From NCBI GenBank assembly GCA_963377175.1, contig CAUJNA010003783.1:251004-315003 (forward strand): a DNA stretch of 64,000 bases, in the 5' to 3' direction. The notes under the pieces were generated by a model. The model saw nothing but the letters and a program-made list of their open reading frames with translations, was not told the origin of the DNA and made no database searches. This DNA comes from Effrenium voratum (taxonomy: Eukaryota; Sar; Dinophyceae; Suessiales; Symbiodiniaceae). Shown here piece after piece: positions 19,143 to 29,861 of this stretch (the first letter of the stretch is position 1; each line of letters opens with the position of its first letter). Both the position numbers and the translations under genes were made by a program.

Positions 19143-21272
19143 TTATTTAGACTTGTCTTTTTTCTTTTTCTTTTTAAAAACTTCATTTTCCAAATACTCT
19201 ACACGATCGATTAGTTTTGATAAAGCATCCCAACTAATACAAGCCATACGATCATAACACATCGTTAAGTATTCTCCCGAATCATTTACAATATTATATT
19301 TCGGATTTGTGTATTGTTGAACATCTTGAGCAATCCATCCTAATTCAGTTTTTCTGGTTTTTTGATTCTTAACAAATGTTTTAATCTTAATGTTTTTTAC
19401 CATATTTACAGTATCATCTTCTACATCTTCTATATTATCTTTCAGTCTCTTATCGCTACTTAAATTAAATCCGTTAAATGATGAAAATTGAGTATCATCC
19501 AATTGTAAATATTTAGTGCCATCAATATAACTATCAATAGTTGTTGATGCTTCTAATCTTAAAACAGCATCACTATTTAAATGTCTCAAATTGATTTTAT
19601 GAGCAATTCCAAAAGTCATATCGCCGTCAATAGTCCAATCGCCTCGCAATTCGCTATTGCTTCCACTATTCAAAATAATTTTATTATCAGCATATGTTGC
19701 AGATAATCCAACAACCAAATTAATAGATTTTGAAGTGTTGCTATTCCTAATTATTAAATCATTTGTATCGACATACATTTCAGCATTATCAATTATTAGT
19801 TTTGATGTGTTGCCAAATTGAACATTGCCACTCGGTGAATTTTGTAATAATAAAGTATTTCCTGATACTGACTGAACTTGATTGACTTCAATCTTTTTAC
19901 CAGAAACCATTGTTAAATCGCCATTTGTATATATATCGCTCAATATATCAACATTTTTACTAAAAATAGTTTTATTAACTAATCCATCAAAAATTACATA
20001 TTGATTAGAAGAACTAGTAACATCGCCAACACTAACAGCAACAAAATTATTATGCGCCATATACAAACCTTCTGTAGCATCTGGTGTATATCTTCGTATT
20101 GAACCATTATTAGCAAAATTTATATACGAACCATTGTTAAGACTTATTGCACTGTCTGTTCCTATAAACTGGACAGCGCTTGTAAATCGAGCTTGCCCAG
20201 CACAATTTAATACATAATTAACAACGCCAACGGCCCCTAAACCGAACCTATCCTTAACCCACACTCTTCCGACATTGGCATCTCCGATTTGCGTTTCCCA
20301 AACGCCTCCTGAGCTTGACATCCACATTCTACCATCTCTATTAATATTAAATTCACGATTAAACATTTGAAAAGTCATTTGTAGTCCTAAATTTGGTGAA
20401 GGGGTACAGCTAAACTTATTACATATTATAGAACCAGTAATAAACATATTTAAATCACTATGTAAAGTTGCATTATCGCTAAAATTAATAGCACCTGCTA
20501 CTGATTGAGCGTTAGTATCTATTTTATCTAACTTTTGTAAATCTGCTGATATTAAACTATTTATCGTGTTTGAATTTTGAGTTATTAATAAATCTTGTAT
20601 ACTATTATCCGATATAATTGAAGCAAATGTATTACTGTAAGCAGTGTTAGTATTGAATAAATTAGTATCGTTTGTATATAATGTTGATACATCTGCTTGA
20701 ATAGTTGTTTTTTCAGCTGTAGTCCAAGAAGCGCCCGCTCCTGCTTGTAATCTGCTATATCTGTAAGAATGGTTGTTATTGTGTTTCCGTGTCCTGTTAT
20801 GTTATTAATGTTTGTGCCAATTAATGATATATGCGTTGTTATTGTAGCATTTAAATTACTGATTAAATGTGTATTTGAACTAATGTTATTAAAATTAGAA
20901 TCAAGTTTAATTGTATTTGCTGATATAGTCGGTAGTATTGAAGTTATGGTTAATCCGTGTGCTGTTATATTATTAAAGTTGCTTGTAATTGTTGCGTTTT
21001 GATTTACTTGTTCATTAAACATAGTTGTTGATGTTGCGTTTAATTCAGTAATATCTAAAATATTGGCATCTATCTTATTTTTCTGTGCTAAAATAAGAGC
21101 ATCAACTTCTTCAATCAATTGTATAACCTCCACCTAATGATCCTGCTGTGTCTGCTAATTCTTGTTTTGTAGCATAAACACTGCTTAATGTTGATGGTTC
21201 TGTTGAATTTATTAATACTAATTCACTTGCTACAATTCTACTTGAGCCGTCCAATGATAATGTTGAAAACAT
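19143..21272 (-). pseudogene. Fibre-like protein with C-terminal S74 chaperone domain, two frameshifts
   Basis: The C-terminal 100 residues carry Peptidase_S74 (intramolecular chaperone) marks: SDKRLKDNIEDV, ELGWIAQDVQQY and a final coiled segment LIDRVEYLENEVFKKKK. In phage and giant-virus fibres this domain guides trimer folding and then cleaves itself off. Before it lie Asn/Ser/Thr-rich repeats (NITAHGLTIT, NITGHGNTIT) typical of beta-rich fibre shafts. The gene starts MFSTLSLDGSS at 21272. Frame changes occur near 21125 and near 20750; sense continues across both. It is probably a particle spike for host recognition. Confidence 0.8.
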
Positions 21273-21354
21273 AATTATTATATAGTAGGTTATATAATAA
21301 TTATATTTTATCTTTTCTTTCCTCTTGAACCAAATATACCTTTATTTAATGCAT

Positions 21355-21873
21355 TTATTTTTCTTGCTTCTGTCTCAAATATTCATTTTGCAATAATTGG
21401 TAATGCTGTGCTATATTGTGTAGCGGGTTTGGAGGCGGTTGTGGTTGCGATCTTCTTGGGGGCGGTGTGTTCGCTATTATATTATTTTGTTGCGGTTGTT
21501 GTGGAATATGTTGCTCTTCTTCGCGGTGCGCTACTTCGTGACGCGCCACTTCGTTGTATTCTACCTTCTGGGGTTTTGCTATTGGAACTGCTTTTGGTTT
21601 AGGTTTTATAGGTTTAGTTTCTAATGGTCCTTGGCAATTGCGTTCGTGACTGTATCTGTATGATTTTAATGTTGAAGTTTTGGCACATTTTGGACAGGTT
21701 ATTTTCTTTTCATTGCGTGCTTGAGGTTTTGAGTTGTTTTTAAGAGGTTCTACATGTTTTATTTCTTGTGTTGGTTCTATTGTTGGTTCTGCCTTTGGTG
21801 CTTCTTCTTCTTCAATTGGTGGTAATTCATTTACTGGTGCGTCTGCTTCAATTGTATTAGTAATTTCAGGTTC
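21355..21873 (-). pseudogene. Proline-rich zinc-finger protein without its own start
   Basis: An open frame of about 170 codons reads EPEITNTIEADAP, acidic and proline-rich, then a finger TCPKCAKTSTLK...YSHERNC (C-x2-C-x(14)-H-x3-C), then a K/P-rich stretch and a Q/P-rich helix ending YLRQKQEK. No ATG opens the full frame, and a TAA precedes it. The preceding penton frame ends within 5 bp in another phase, so a one-base slip in the A run near 21878 may separate a former penton-zinc-finger fusion. Similar finger proteins accompany capsid genes in related viruses, to my recollection. Confidence 0.55.
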
Positions 21874-22552
21874 TTTTTATTACTGAACTACTAAAATTAT
21901 TAGGTGCTGAATATTTGTAGTCGCTTAGTTGAGGTGAGTTAATATATACATTCTGAAAAGGAACTAAATTAAAGTATCCACTTAACCAAGATGACGCAGG
22001 ATCATAGGCAATATAATTACTTAATAAATAATTAATAGATTTTGGTCTTAAATTGTCATATTCAAACTGTCCTCTGTTCCATTCGCCATTTACATAAGTT
22101 TCTATTTCTTCATCTGTAGGTATTTTGATTTTGTAAGTTAGGGGGTCATTTAATTTAAGTTCCATTTTGCGTTCGCTTTGTCCATATACTGTTAAGAATA
22201 AGTCAGGTGCAATATCATTGAATGCCGTGTTTAATTCTGATTGTATTTTAAATGATAATTGATTGGCATAATAAATTTCACCGGATACATCAACGGCAGT
22301 GCTTCTCAATAAGACATTGGAACTATTATACAACATAATATAGAAGCGTTCGTAAAACCCTTTCTCTGTTGTATAAAACGGAGTGCTGAATGAACACTCT
22401 GTCACGAACATTTTTGTTCTTGGTGGAATTTCAAAGTTTTGATCAAGTTCTATAATAAAGTCACTGGTAGAATTGCTTTCTTGCAATCTGTAGGCACTAT
22501 CAACATAGATTTGTTTATATGTTAATCTATCACTCATAAATATAATATACAC
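21866..22552 (-). CDS. Minor capsid protein (penton-like, single jelly-roll)
   Basis: 228 aa. The better start is the internal MSDRLTYKQIYVDSAYR (ATG at 22537). It has the profile of PLV/virophage pentons: YVDSAYR, DFIIELDQNFEIPPRTKMFV and a C-terminal NVYINSPQLSDYKY...SSSVIKR, which is the family's characteristic closing block. It would form the capsid vertices. It starts 27 bp from the divergent lipase gene. The usual residues after VIKR are missing and the frame stops, so it may be truncated by a frameshift into the next frame. Confidence 0.72.
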   Translation of the reverse strand: MYIIFMSDRLTYKQIYVDSAYRLQESNSTSDFIIELDQNFEIPPRTKMFVTECSFSTPFYTTEKGFYERFYIMLYNSSNVLLRSTAVDVSGEIYYANQLSFKIQSELNTAFNDIAPDLFLTVYGQSERKMELKLNDPLTYKIKIPTDEEIETYVNGEWNRGQFEYDNLRPKSINYLLSNYIAYDPASSWLSGYFNLVPFQNVYINSPQLSDYKYSAPNNFSSSVIKRT

Positions 22553-22579
22553 TAGAAATTATAATATAATTATTATTAT
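22553..22579. promoter_or_regulatory. Very short divergent intergenic region
   Basis: Only 27 bp (about 42 bp if the penton starts at its second Met) separate two divergent start codons. It is pure A/T-rich (ATAATTATTATTAT), so promoters must overlap the coding starts or be AT-box elements. This is the switch point between leftward and rightward gene blocks. Confidence 0.45.
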
Positions 22580-23363
22580 ATGATTGGACGACAATTATTA
22601 TTAGGTGCTATTGAAGGCAGGACGCCTACACAAATGATGGCAGGCGTAGCAAGTGATAAAGCTTATACTGCAGGTAAGGATTTAATAGAAGATGTATTTT
22701 TTAACCATAAAAAGAATTTGGAAGACAAAATAGGAGGTTTCAATAAACATTTTGATAAGCAAATAATGAAACATAAAACACGCTACGCCGAAGAAATCAA
22801 TGTTCAAAATAACAATAAAATTGATGATGTCAAGGGTTTAGACGCCGCGTATTCAAATGTGAATGGAATAACAAGAATAGGCAACACATTATATATTGGT
22901 GGCACTGGTGCTAAAACAGGACTAGGCCACAAAGTCAATGATGTCATTGCAGATTTGTTTTTTTATTCCTACTCATAATGTTCAATTAAGCGAAAGATAT
23001 AAAGACACAATGGAAGAATTAAGTAAAAATCCAGATGTTAATAGACTGGTCGGCCATTCCCTCGGCTCATCCGTTGTTCAAGAAATTAACAATAGACACG
23101 GAAACAAATATGCTACTACTGTTTATTCATCACCTTTTGTATCAGGAAGTAATCAACAGAAAAACCCGCGATACTTACGATTTAGAAATCGCGGAGATCC
23201 TATAGCAATGTTTGATGACGCGGCAATAACTGGAGAAATAGAAAGCAATAATTTATTAGATAAACACAGTTTCAATAATTGGACAGGGCAAGGTATGACT
23301 GAAATTAATCCTACTACTGTTATTTCTAATGGGTTTAATCCTAATTCAACACCAGAACAATAA
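22580..23363 (+). pseudogene. Class-3-like lipase (alpha/beta hydrolase), one frameshift
   Basis: The N-terminal half starts MIGRQLLLGAIEGRTP and leads to the core strand NTLYIGGTG. After a frame change at a T7 run (about 22958-22965) the second half contains the nucleophile elbow RLVGHSLGSS, then RFRNRGDPIAMFD (candidate Asp) and LDKHSFNNW (candidate His): a complete Ser-Asp-His triad. Lipases of this type are known from PLVs and some virophages and may help entry or release. The only lesion is in a homopolymer, so the gene may be intact in reality. Confidence 0.82.
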
Positions 23364-23387
23364 AATATCAATAATATTAATAATAAT

Positions 23388-23618
23388 ATGTATAGAAATA
23401 AAGACAAGCAAAACAAAATTCGATTAGAGAAGAAACTGACAAAAGAACCGTCAAAATACGATAAACAATATAATAATTTAGATTATGATACTATAAAAGA
23501 TATAGTTGATACAAAAAAAATATATTTAATAAATACTATAAAAAATACAACTTCAAATAATTCTACTGCAATGCTTCCACATAAGAAAAATATAAAAATA
23601 AAAAAAAATAAAATCTAA
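23388..23618 (+). CDS. Small basic protein, 76 aa, unknown
   Basis: MYRNKDKQNKIRLEKKL onward, very Lys/Asn-rich, ending KKNIKIKKNKI. It lies between lipase and capsid with 18-24 bp gaps, consistent with a compact operon-like block. No domain; its strong basic charge would suit DNA binding in the particle. It could be a chance AT-rich frame, but spacing supports a gene. Confidence 0.55.
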   Translation: MYRNKDKQNKIRLEKKLTKEPSKYDKQYNNLDYDTIKDIVDTKKIYLINTIKNTTSNNSTAMLPHKKNIKIKKNKI

Positions 23619-23636
23619 GTTTATCATATATAAGTA

Positions 23637-25238
23637 ATGGATAATATAATTGCAGAAAGTGAAACTACAATGATTAACTCGCTAAATTTTGGACTTCCAG
23701 AAACAGCACAATACATCACAGACCGACGACACGTGAATTATTTTCCATCGGGTAGTAATGTCTATAGTCCAAAGGCAGGAAACAAAAATATTAGATTTCA
23801 TATATCAGGAGAAGACAATACATATATTGATTTATCTTCTATTCGTTTATTTGCCAATCTTCAAAACACCGACGGAACACGAAGCCATTTTTCACGCCCG
23901 TTAGGTAATTTATCATCCTTCTTCAGTCGTTACAGATGCACTGTTGGAGGTCAGCAAGTTCAGGATATTATTGAATACAATAGGCATTGTGAATTGTATA
24001 ATTCCTTTAAAAGTCAAGATGCTAGAGATTTGGACGATTTAGAAAGTAGCGCTAATCCTCGTTGGGATGATGACTGGCGACACACATGTGCTACTGGATT
24101 AGCAGAATTTATTGATGCTAATAATGAACGAGGAACTACTGGAACAGCACCAGATGCCGTGACAGTCGTCGCAGGAGACCATAACAATTGGGGCAATTTA
24201 ACAGCACGATATACCCGCCATTCAGTTGCAGGAATTCCCGGATCTAATGGTTATATGAGATTAGGACATAAACCAGTATGCGGACTGTTAGAAAGCAACT
24301 ATTAGTTACCGCTTCGTTATGCACCACTTGAATTAGAATTTACAATTGTATCGGATGAGCACGCACCAGTAATTACACCATTTGCTACTCGTGACGCAGC
24401 GGGTGATTTAATCAACAACGCATATACTGACAAATACGGCTATTATTTCACAACCGGCGATACTTCAACGCAGTGGGAATTAAATAATGTAATTTTACGA
24501 GCAGAGGTAATACAATTGGACAACACGGTCAATAATAATATAGTGAAACATTTGTTAGAAGGTCAAAGTTTGAAATTAGTATTTCCAATGTATCACACTA
24601 TGACACAATCATTCAACGCGGCAGGAACTGAAATTAATATGAACATTGTTAAATCCGCTTCTAAATTGAATGGTTGTTTTATTACACTATATCGCCCACC
24701 AAGAGCAGGAACTGACCCACAAAATACTAATTATTACAGACAAGACAACTACATTTACAAGCGATGGAATTATTTTTACAATCCTATGATTAATTCTCGT
24801 ATTTTTGATGGTCCTGATCCCGATGGAGATGGTCGCGCGACATACCAGGGAAAGGGCTTTCAAAATTCAGATCTAAATTTAACGTGGCAATTACAAATTA
24901 TTAATAAGAAATATCCAGAGTTTGAATGTCAATCAATGGCAGAAACCGCATATTATTTAAGACGAACATTACACTATTTGAACCCTGACCAAGACGCCTT
25001 TAGCATTTCATATAAACGCTACAGAGAAGACAAGTTCGTTATTGGGATTTCATTTGAGAAAATGGCAGACACTAATTTTACTGGACAGAATACTAAAATG
25101 GGAGGTTTACTCGTTTTTAAATTGAAAGGGACTATTAGAGCACTGACAACTGATGAAGATGTGCGAGAATTATTTGTGCATATGATTAGTGAGAGCGTGT
25201 TAGAATTGCGTGAAAGTGGGAGCGTGCTTTACGATTAA
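23637..25238 (+). pseudogene. Major capsid protein, double jelly-roll, one in-frame TAG
   Basis: 533 codons in one phase. Starts MDNIIAESETTMINSLNFG; a TAG at 24303-24305 follows GLLESNY, and the frame continues LPLRYAPLELEFTI to LRESGSVLYD. Length and blocks (KNIRFHISGEDNTYIDLSS, TVGGQQVQDIIEYNR, and LPLRYAPLELEF at the start of the second barrel) fit PLV major capsid proteins, which form pseudo-hexameric capsomers. The single stop sits between the two jelly-rolls. Two half proteins, readthrough or decay are possible; decay fits best because other genes carry TAA and TGA. Confidence 0.85.
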
Positions 25239-25263
25239 AATTAAAATCTATGATTAATATATA

Positions 25264-25585
25264 ATGTATAAATTTCATAAACGAAATAATTTTTTAAAAA
25301 AATAAAAATAAAGTATTTTTACAATCCTCACAAATTAAATATAGTCCATTTGATCTAAAAGATAATGAGTATCTAAAACACCTACATGAACAAATGAAAT
25401 TAAGAAATTCACAAGAAGCATCAGTAGCATTAAGGAAAAAGATTGACGAAGGAAACAAGAGAGCAAACTATGTAAATGAGCTGGATAGAATGATGGGCGA
25501 ACTATATCGTCCTAACTTACCACATGCAACAAAAGAACATTTAAATAAATGGTATGAAGGTACAAAAAAGTTAATATTTACTTAA
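25264..25585 (+). pseudogene. Small conserved-looking protein, about 107 codons, one frameshift
   Basis: MYKFHKRNNFLKK leads into an A7 run near 25302 where the frame changes. The protein then continues KVFLQSSQIKYSPFDLKDN to LNKWYEGTKKLIFT. A shorter reading from the ATG at 25394 gives 63 aa. The sequence is charged and helical, with no recognised domain. It sits directly after the capsid gene, so it is probably a virion or assembly protein. Confidence 0.55.
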
Positions 25586-25688
25586 AATATATTGATATAG
25601 TATGATTTTATACAATAAAGTCTTATTATTAATAATATGTTTCACAAAAATATTATCAACAATATTTTCTAATTAATATTATATCAAT

Positions 25689-26709
25689 ATGGCAACTACA
25701 GCAAGTTTAGAATTAATAAGTCCATATGCAAAATTTGGATTGAAACGACGACCTACTTATGAAGAAATCGCTAATTTAATAGGCGAAAATGATTTAATAA
25801 CGGGAAAACTACCTAACCGAGATGCTACCTTTTTTAAAGCAAGTCCTCAGGGTAGTTTTTTTGATGGAAGCGACCATTTAGAATTATTGAAAGACCAAGA
25901 GATGAGAATATTAGACAGACAAATGAGAGAGGCAATGATGAAACAGGAAGCACATAGAAACGGGCATACTTATGCAGTTCACAAAATGAATGCAGGAACA
26001 CCAGTCCAAGCAAACGCCGATGCAGTAAATGACGAATATGACTTCCACACCACAACAAACGACAAGACAACACGAGGCAATGGTAGATACACAATTACAA
26101 GATATAGCAACTGCAACAAAGCGGAAAGCGGAAGAAGTAGGCAGAGCGATGGCATCAAATTTAAGAGAGATGGGCGGGACATTATTTCATAAAATGGTGG
26201 CAAACAGACAATCAGCACCAACAGAACCACGACAAGCGCCAGCAGGTAGAGCAGTAGCAGACGACCAGCAAACGATGCGCGTAGAAGATGTTGAACTATC
26301 ACCTCGAGCAGTAGATGACAATTTTTACGCGACACCAGTTCAACAAGCAACAGGAGCATCAAGTTCAACAGCCCAACAACCACCACCATTGCCAATGACG
26401 CCATTATTTAAAACAACAATAGATAATACTATTAGTCCCGCTTACTGGAAAGACAACCCTAATTTAACAGTAAATGATATTAAATTTCAGTTTTATTTAA
26501 GAGGAATTCAAGTGCCAGAAGAAAGCGAAATACAAGAAGAATTGAAACAAAAAGGAAGAGGCAAGGCGAGAACATACAAAGAATATTTAGTGGATATGAT
26601 TTTAGACACTATTGATAACGGCGGTTGGATAGCAAATTTAAGCAAAGGTAGAATAGAAGAACTCAAGGCAAGTTTTAAGGGTAAAGGTAAGAAATACAAA
26701 TATAAATAA
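25689..26709 (+). pseudogene. Capsid-adjacent virion-type protein, one frameshift
   Basis: The first part, MATTASLELISPYAKFGLK (frame 25689-26192), includes FFKASPQGSFFDGSDHLEL. The second frame (26029-26709) continues QHEAMVDTQLQDIATATKR through a Gln/Pro/Ala-rich linker to a C-terminal domain (YWKDNPNLTVNDIKFQFYLR). The frame change lies at about 26030-26060, not in a long homopolymer. The C-terminal domain has a helix-extended-helix look (SAP-like, speculative). Function unknown; its place after capsid suggests a structural role. Confidence 0.6.
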
Positions 26710-26717
26710 TAATAATA

Positions 26718-27530
26718 ATGATAATATTGACTAAACATATACTGAAAAGAAAGAAGCAGAAATTCAATGATAAATATGATGACGACAGTTTTTCAATACA
26801 TAACCTAACAAAACCAAACACACCAACAACAATACAACCACCGAAAATGATGAAAAAGGGCATACCGAGAGAATTTATTGACATTGCAACCAACACAGAT
26901 ACTATTGCTACAGCAACCAGAGAGACTGACGAAAAGTTATACAATGATGCAAATCAGCAATTAAATATGACATTTGAAGCGTTTAAGGTAAAGGAAAACC
27001 AAGACAATATGTTTAAAATAATGCTTAAAAACTTTTGGCACAACGCATACAAAAGACATGAACCAACAAGAACGCAAGCAACACAAACCCTGAAAAACCA
27101 ACGCGACGCAATGGTGTCAGCCTTTACTACAATGCTTGACAACAACAAACCGCCAGAACCACCGCCAAAGAAACCACCAGACGAGGAGGACAGCGATGAA
27201 GAAGAAAAAAGATTCAAACTGACAAAAATGATAGAAATAATGCTACACAACGGCGCTACAGTAGCAGATATAATATTAAACTTATCACATAGCGCAATTG
27301 CAACAACAATAAATATCGCAGATTTAGTTAATCAAATAACAGCAGGAAATGCACAAGGTAGCAGTAGCAATTCATCAAATGAAGCTATTAGTGTTCATAG
27401 TTCTCCACCTATTACTGTTCATAGTTCTTCATCTGAAAGTCCAACAGAAATACCAGCACCAACTGAAGACGAAGAAGAAGACGGAGAGGAAAAACAAAAT
27501 TATAATTTTGGAAAAATAAAATCTAAATAA
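26718..27530 (+). CDS. PLV protein of unknown function, 270 aa, acidic tail
   Basis: Intact. The N-terminus is basic (KRKKQKF), the middle is helical, followed by PPEPPPKKPPDEEDSDEEEK, then a second helical segment (MIEIMLHNGATVADIILNL) and a Ser-rich, very acidic tail (TEDEEEDGEEKQNY). No recognised domain. The gap to the previous gene is 8 bp. The mix of disorder and charge suits a virion scaffold or tegument-like protein; that is inference. Confidence 0.7.
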   Translation: MIILTKHILKRKKQKFNDKYDDDSFSIHNLTKPNTPTTIQPPKMMKKGIPREFIDIATNTDTIATATRETDEKLYNDANQQLNMTFEAFKVKENQDNMFKIMLKNFWHNAYKRHEPTRTQATQTLKNQRDAMVSAFTTMLDNNKPPEPPPKKPPDEEDSDEEEKRFKLTKMIEIMLHNGATVADIILNLSHSAIATTINIADLVNQITAGNAQGSSSNSSNEAISVHSSPPITVHSSSSESPTEIPAPTEDEEEDGEEKQNYNFGKIKSK

Positions 27531-27541
27531 TATTATATATA

Positions 27542-27727
27542 ATGGGTTCAAGTAAATCAAAACCAGTAGAAATTGATGATGAAGAGGCTATTAAAGTAAT
27601 AAAAAATATAGATGTAAATACGATAAGTGAAATGTCAAGAATTGATATTCTACAAATAAATTCATTGAAAGCAAAAATAAATAAATTAGAAAAAGTTAAT
27701 GAATGTAAAAAAGATAATATATTATAA
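27542..27727 (+). CDS. Small protein with N-myristoylation-type start, 61 aa
   Basis: Begins MGSSKSKPVEID. Gly at position 2 with Ser at 6 fits the consensus for N-myristoylation, which would attach it to membrane. The rest is acidic then a short coiled helix (LKAKINKLEKVNE). It starts 11 bp after the previous stop. No homologue recognised. Small size limits confidence. Confidence 0.55.
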   Translation: MGSSKSKPVEIDDEEAIKVIKNIDVNTISEMSRIDILQINSLKAKINKLEKVNECKKDNIL

Positions 27728-27796
27728 ATTTCCTGCCTTAAATTTATGTAGCTATTCTTTATTCTAAATTGATAATATTAACATACATGAATATTA

Positions 27797-28030
27797 TTAA
27801 TTACTATCATAATCTGTCATTTCACTTTCGGGTAATTTTGTTGAGGCGTTGCTACACATATCATCTATTAAATCTTCTTCATCAACAAAATTATTTTGAA
27901 ATCTTAATAATTCCTCGTCTGTTGGTCGTCTTTTTAACACTTTATAAAGTTTATGTATCCAAGAATTAGTATGAAAATTGTAGTTACCTCTACGATAAAA
28001 TCCACCACATCTACATAGTTTCATTAGCAT
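27797..28030 (-). CDS. Small protein, 77 aa, CxC/H motif
   Basis: MLMKLCRCGGFYRRGNYNFH followed by TNSWIHKLYKVLKRRPTDEE. One C-x-C and two His in the first 25 residues could bind metal; the tail is acidic. It follows the ATPase on the same strand (30 bp gap). Function unknown. Confidence 0.55.
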   Translation of the reverse strand: MLMKLCRCGGFYRRGNYNFHTNSWIHKLYKVLKRRPTDEELLRFQNNFVDEEDLIDDMCSNASTKLPESEMTDYDSN

Positions 28031-28060
28031 ATTATTATATTATATTAAATTAGAATATAT

Positions 28061-28823
28061 TTATTCATCATTTGTAATTTGAAATGCCTGTTCAAAATTG
28101 ATATGAAACATTTTGTTAATGTCTTTTGAATTCATATTCACGTAGAAAAAAGAATATGGAGCAAAATTCACGGCTTGATGATACATATCTAATAATTGCT
28201 GTTAGTCAACAATGGCACTATTTTCTTCAATAAAACTCATTAATTCACTGGCATTTTTCAACCTAAAAGTATATAATGAACTGGCATTTAAACGAATGAT
28301 AGGCGCCAAAACATTGTATTTTTGTGTTGAACAAATTACGCTTACTGCATCGTGCCTACCTCTTGTAAATAATCCATGTAATAATTTACTATATCTAACA
28401 AATTTAGGATCGTCGGCATGATCGTCTACAACGATTAATATTGAATGTAGTTTCTTTATCTTTTTAGATTTCATATAGCTAATTATTTTCTTCTGTCTTT
28501 TAATTACATTTTCTAAATCACTTGGATTATAATTATCAAAATAAATTTGTTCTTTTTCATCATCCACGTGCAATTCATCCCTGATATTTTTTAGCTTCTG
28601 TAAAGGTTGGGTCATTATGAACGCTGGGGGAAAATATAAATATTCTTGCAAATGAATTTCTATAAACATTTAAGATAAGGTTCTGAACCAAGACTGTTTT
28701 GCCACCTGTCGAACTCGCAACTATAATACTTCAAAATGGTAATTTTGGCACGTGCTCATATTTAGATTGTTTGAATTCATATTCAGTTATGTTTATTGGC
28801 TTTATTATTGGAACATCTGACAT
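28061..28823 (-). pseudogene. DNA-packaging ATPase (FtsK/HerA type), broken
   Basis: Starts MSDVPIIKPINITEYEF. Walker A is SIIVASSTGGKT, Walker B is SILIVVDDH; the downstream FTRGRHDAVSVICSTQKYNV is typical of the virophage/PLV packaging motor that pumps DNA into the capsid. Lesions: in-frame TGA at 28731-28733 just before Walker A, a frame change at an A6 run near 28588, and in-frame TAA at 28202-28204. After the last, QQLLDMYHQAVNFAPYSFF continues to the true end at 28061. The length of about 250 codons is normal for the family. Confidence 0.88.
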
Positions 28824-28874
28824 AATAAAATAATATTAAAGTTATTTAGAAATATTTTATATTTATTATTTTAT

Positions 28875-29063
28875 ATGAATAGAAGCTATTCAGATTATAT
28901 TGATATAATAGATGAAGTAGCGAATTTAGAACAAGTTGTTATAACTGATAATAGATGCAAGAAAGTATGCTATTTTGTTTTAGAAATAATTAAGTTTGTG
29001 ATACAATATATCAAAAATACAAATGTAAATATTAATATAAATGGGAAGAAAGAAAAAGAATAA
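28875..29063 (+). CDS. Small protein, 62 aa, unknown
   Basis: MNRSYSDYIDIIDEVANLEQ with a hydrophobic helix (YFVLEIIKFVIQYI) that could be a membrane segment, and a basic end. Divergent from the ATPase with a 51-bp A/T gap. It overlaps the next start by 23 bp. Function unknown. Confidence 0.45.
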   Translation: MNRSYSDYIDIIDEVANLEQVVITDNRCKKVCYFVLEIIKFVIQYIKNTNVNININGKKEKE

Positions 29064-29406
29064 GACTGAACCAGTTGTTTCTTCAACTGATGAAGAAAAA
29101 GAAGAAGTTGTTAAAGAAACATCAGTTATTGAGTTTGCTTGTCCAATGTGTAAAAAGATGTTAGAAATGAAAAATGAATTAGAAATTCAAAGGAATTGAA
29201 ATTGTAAATGTTCGTGTATTCCGACAAGTTTCAAAATAAGTAAAAAAGATAAGAAAATGAATATTGATAAAACTAAAGACAGTATCAACTTAGAAACAGA
29301 TGTTCATAATATTGCTATACGCTTTGGGAGGGGAGTTACTCCATCCGATAATGGTGATAATGACACACAGAAAACTATACGTGAAATGATGAAAAATAAT
29401 AGTTAA
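29041..29406 (+). pseudogene. Zinc-ribbon-like protein, 121 codons, one in-frame TGA
   Basis: MGRKKKNKTEPVVSSTDEEK, then FACPMCKKM, then TGA at 29197-29199, then NCKCSCIPTSF and a charged tail to TAA at 29404. The two cysteine groups on either side of the TGA (CxxC and CxCxC) look like halves of one zinc-binding unit, which supports one gene with a later stop. It is not a recognised family. Confidence 0.5.
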
Positions 29407-29429
29407 ACTTATTTCTATTATTATTTATA

Positions 29430-29861
29430 ATGCAAGATGTTATAAATAATATTATTAAATTCATTGATGTAAAAGAATTGAAATTAAATAATTTCATTGA
29501 ATAATATAACGAAAATGATATATTAATTAATTGTGTTAATGACTTTAGAAATAGTAAAATTGATTTTAACATGTTTCATAATTCTATTAATTATGCTGAT
29601 TTATTTGAACAATCAGATTTAAAATTTTATTGTAACAGAATATATTCATATACTTTAAGATTTATTGCTAATTATGATAATAAAAATGCTATTCAGTTTT
29701 ATGAAATTACATTGAGAAAAATGAATAATATTTACAAAAATAGTAACATTAATGTTGTTAATGTGTTTGAATGTATTAAATGTTTAATAATTTATATCAC
29801 AGATAATATTGAAAAGTTTCATAAATATTCAAAATTTAGAAAACTATTATTTGTAATTTAA
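29430..29861 (+). pseudogene. Protein of unknown function, 143 codons, one in-frame TAA
   Basis: Starts MQDVINNIIKFIDVKEL; a TAA at codon 25 (29502-29504) is followed in phase by YNENDILINCVNDFRNSK and a helical Asn/Tyr/Ile-rich remainder. An internal start at 29571 would give 96 aa. No recognised domain. Confidence 0.5.

Noticed and set aside
24303..24305. Recoded TAG (readthrough or altered genetic code) in the capsid gene
   Set aside because: Other genes in the element are broken by TAA and TGA as well as TAG, so ordinary decay is simpler.
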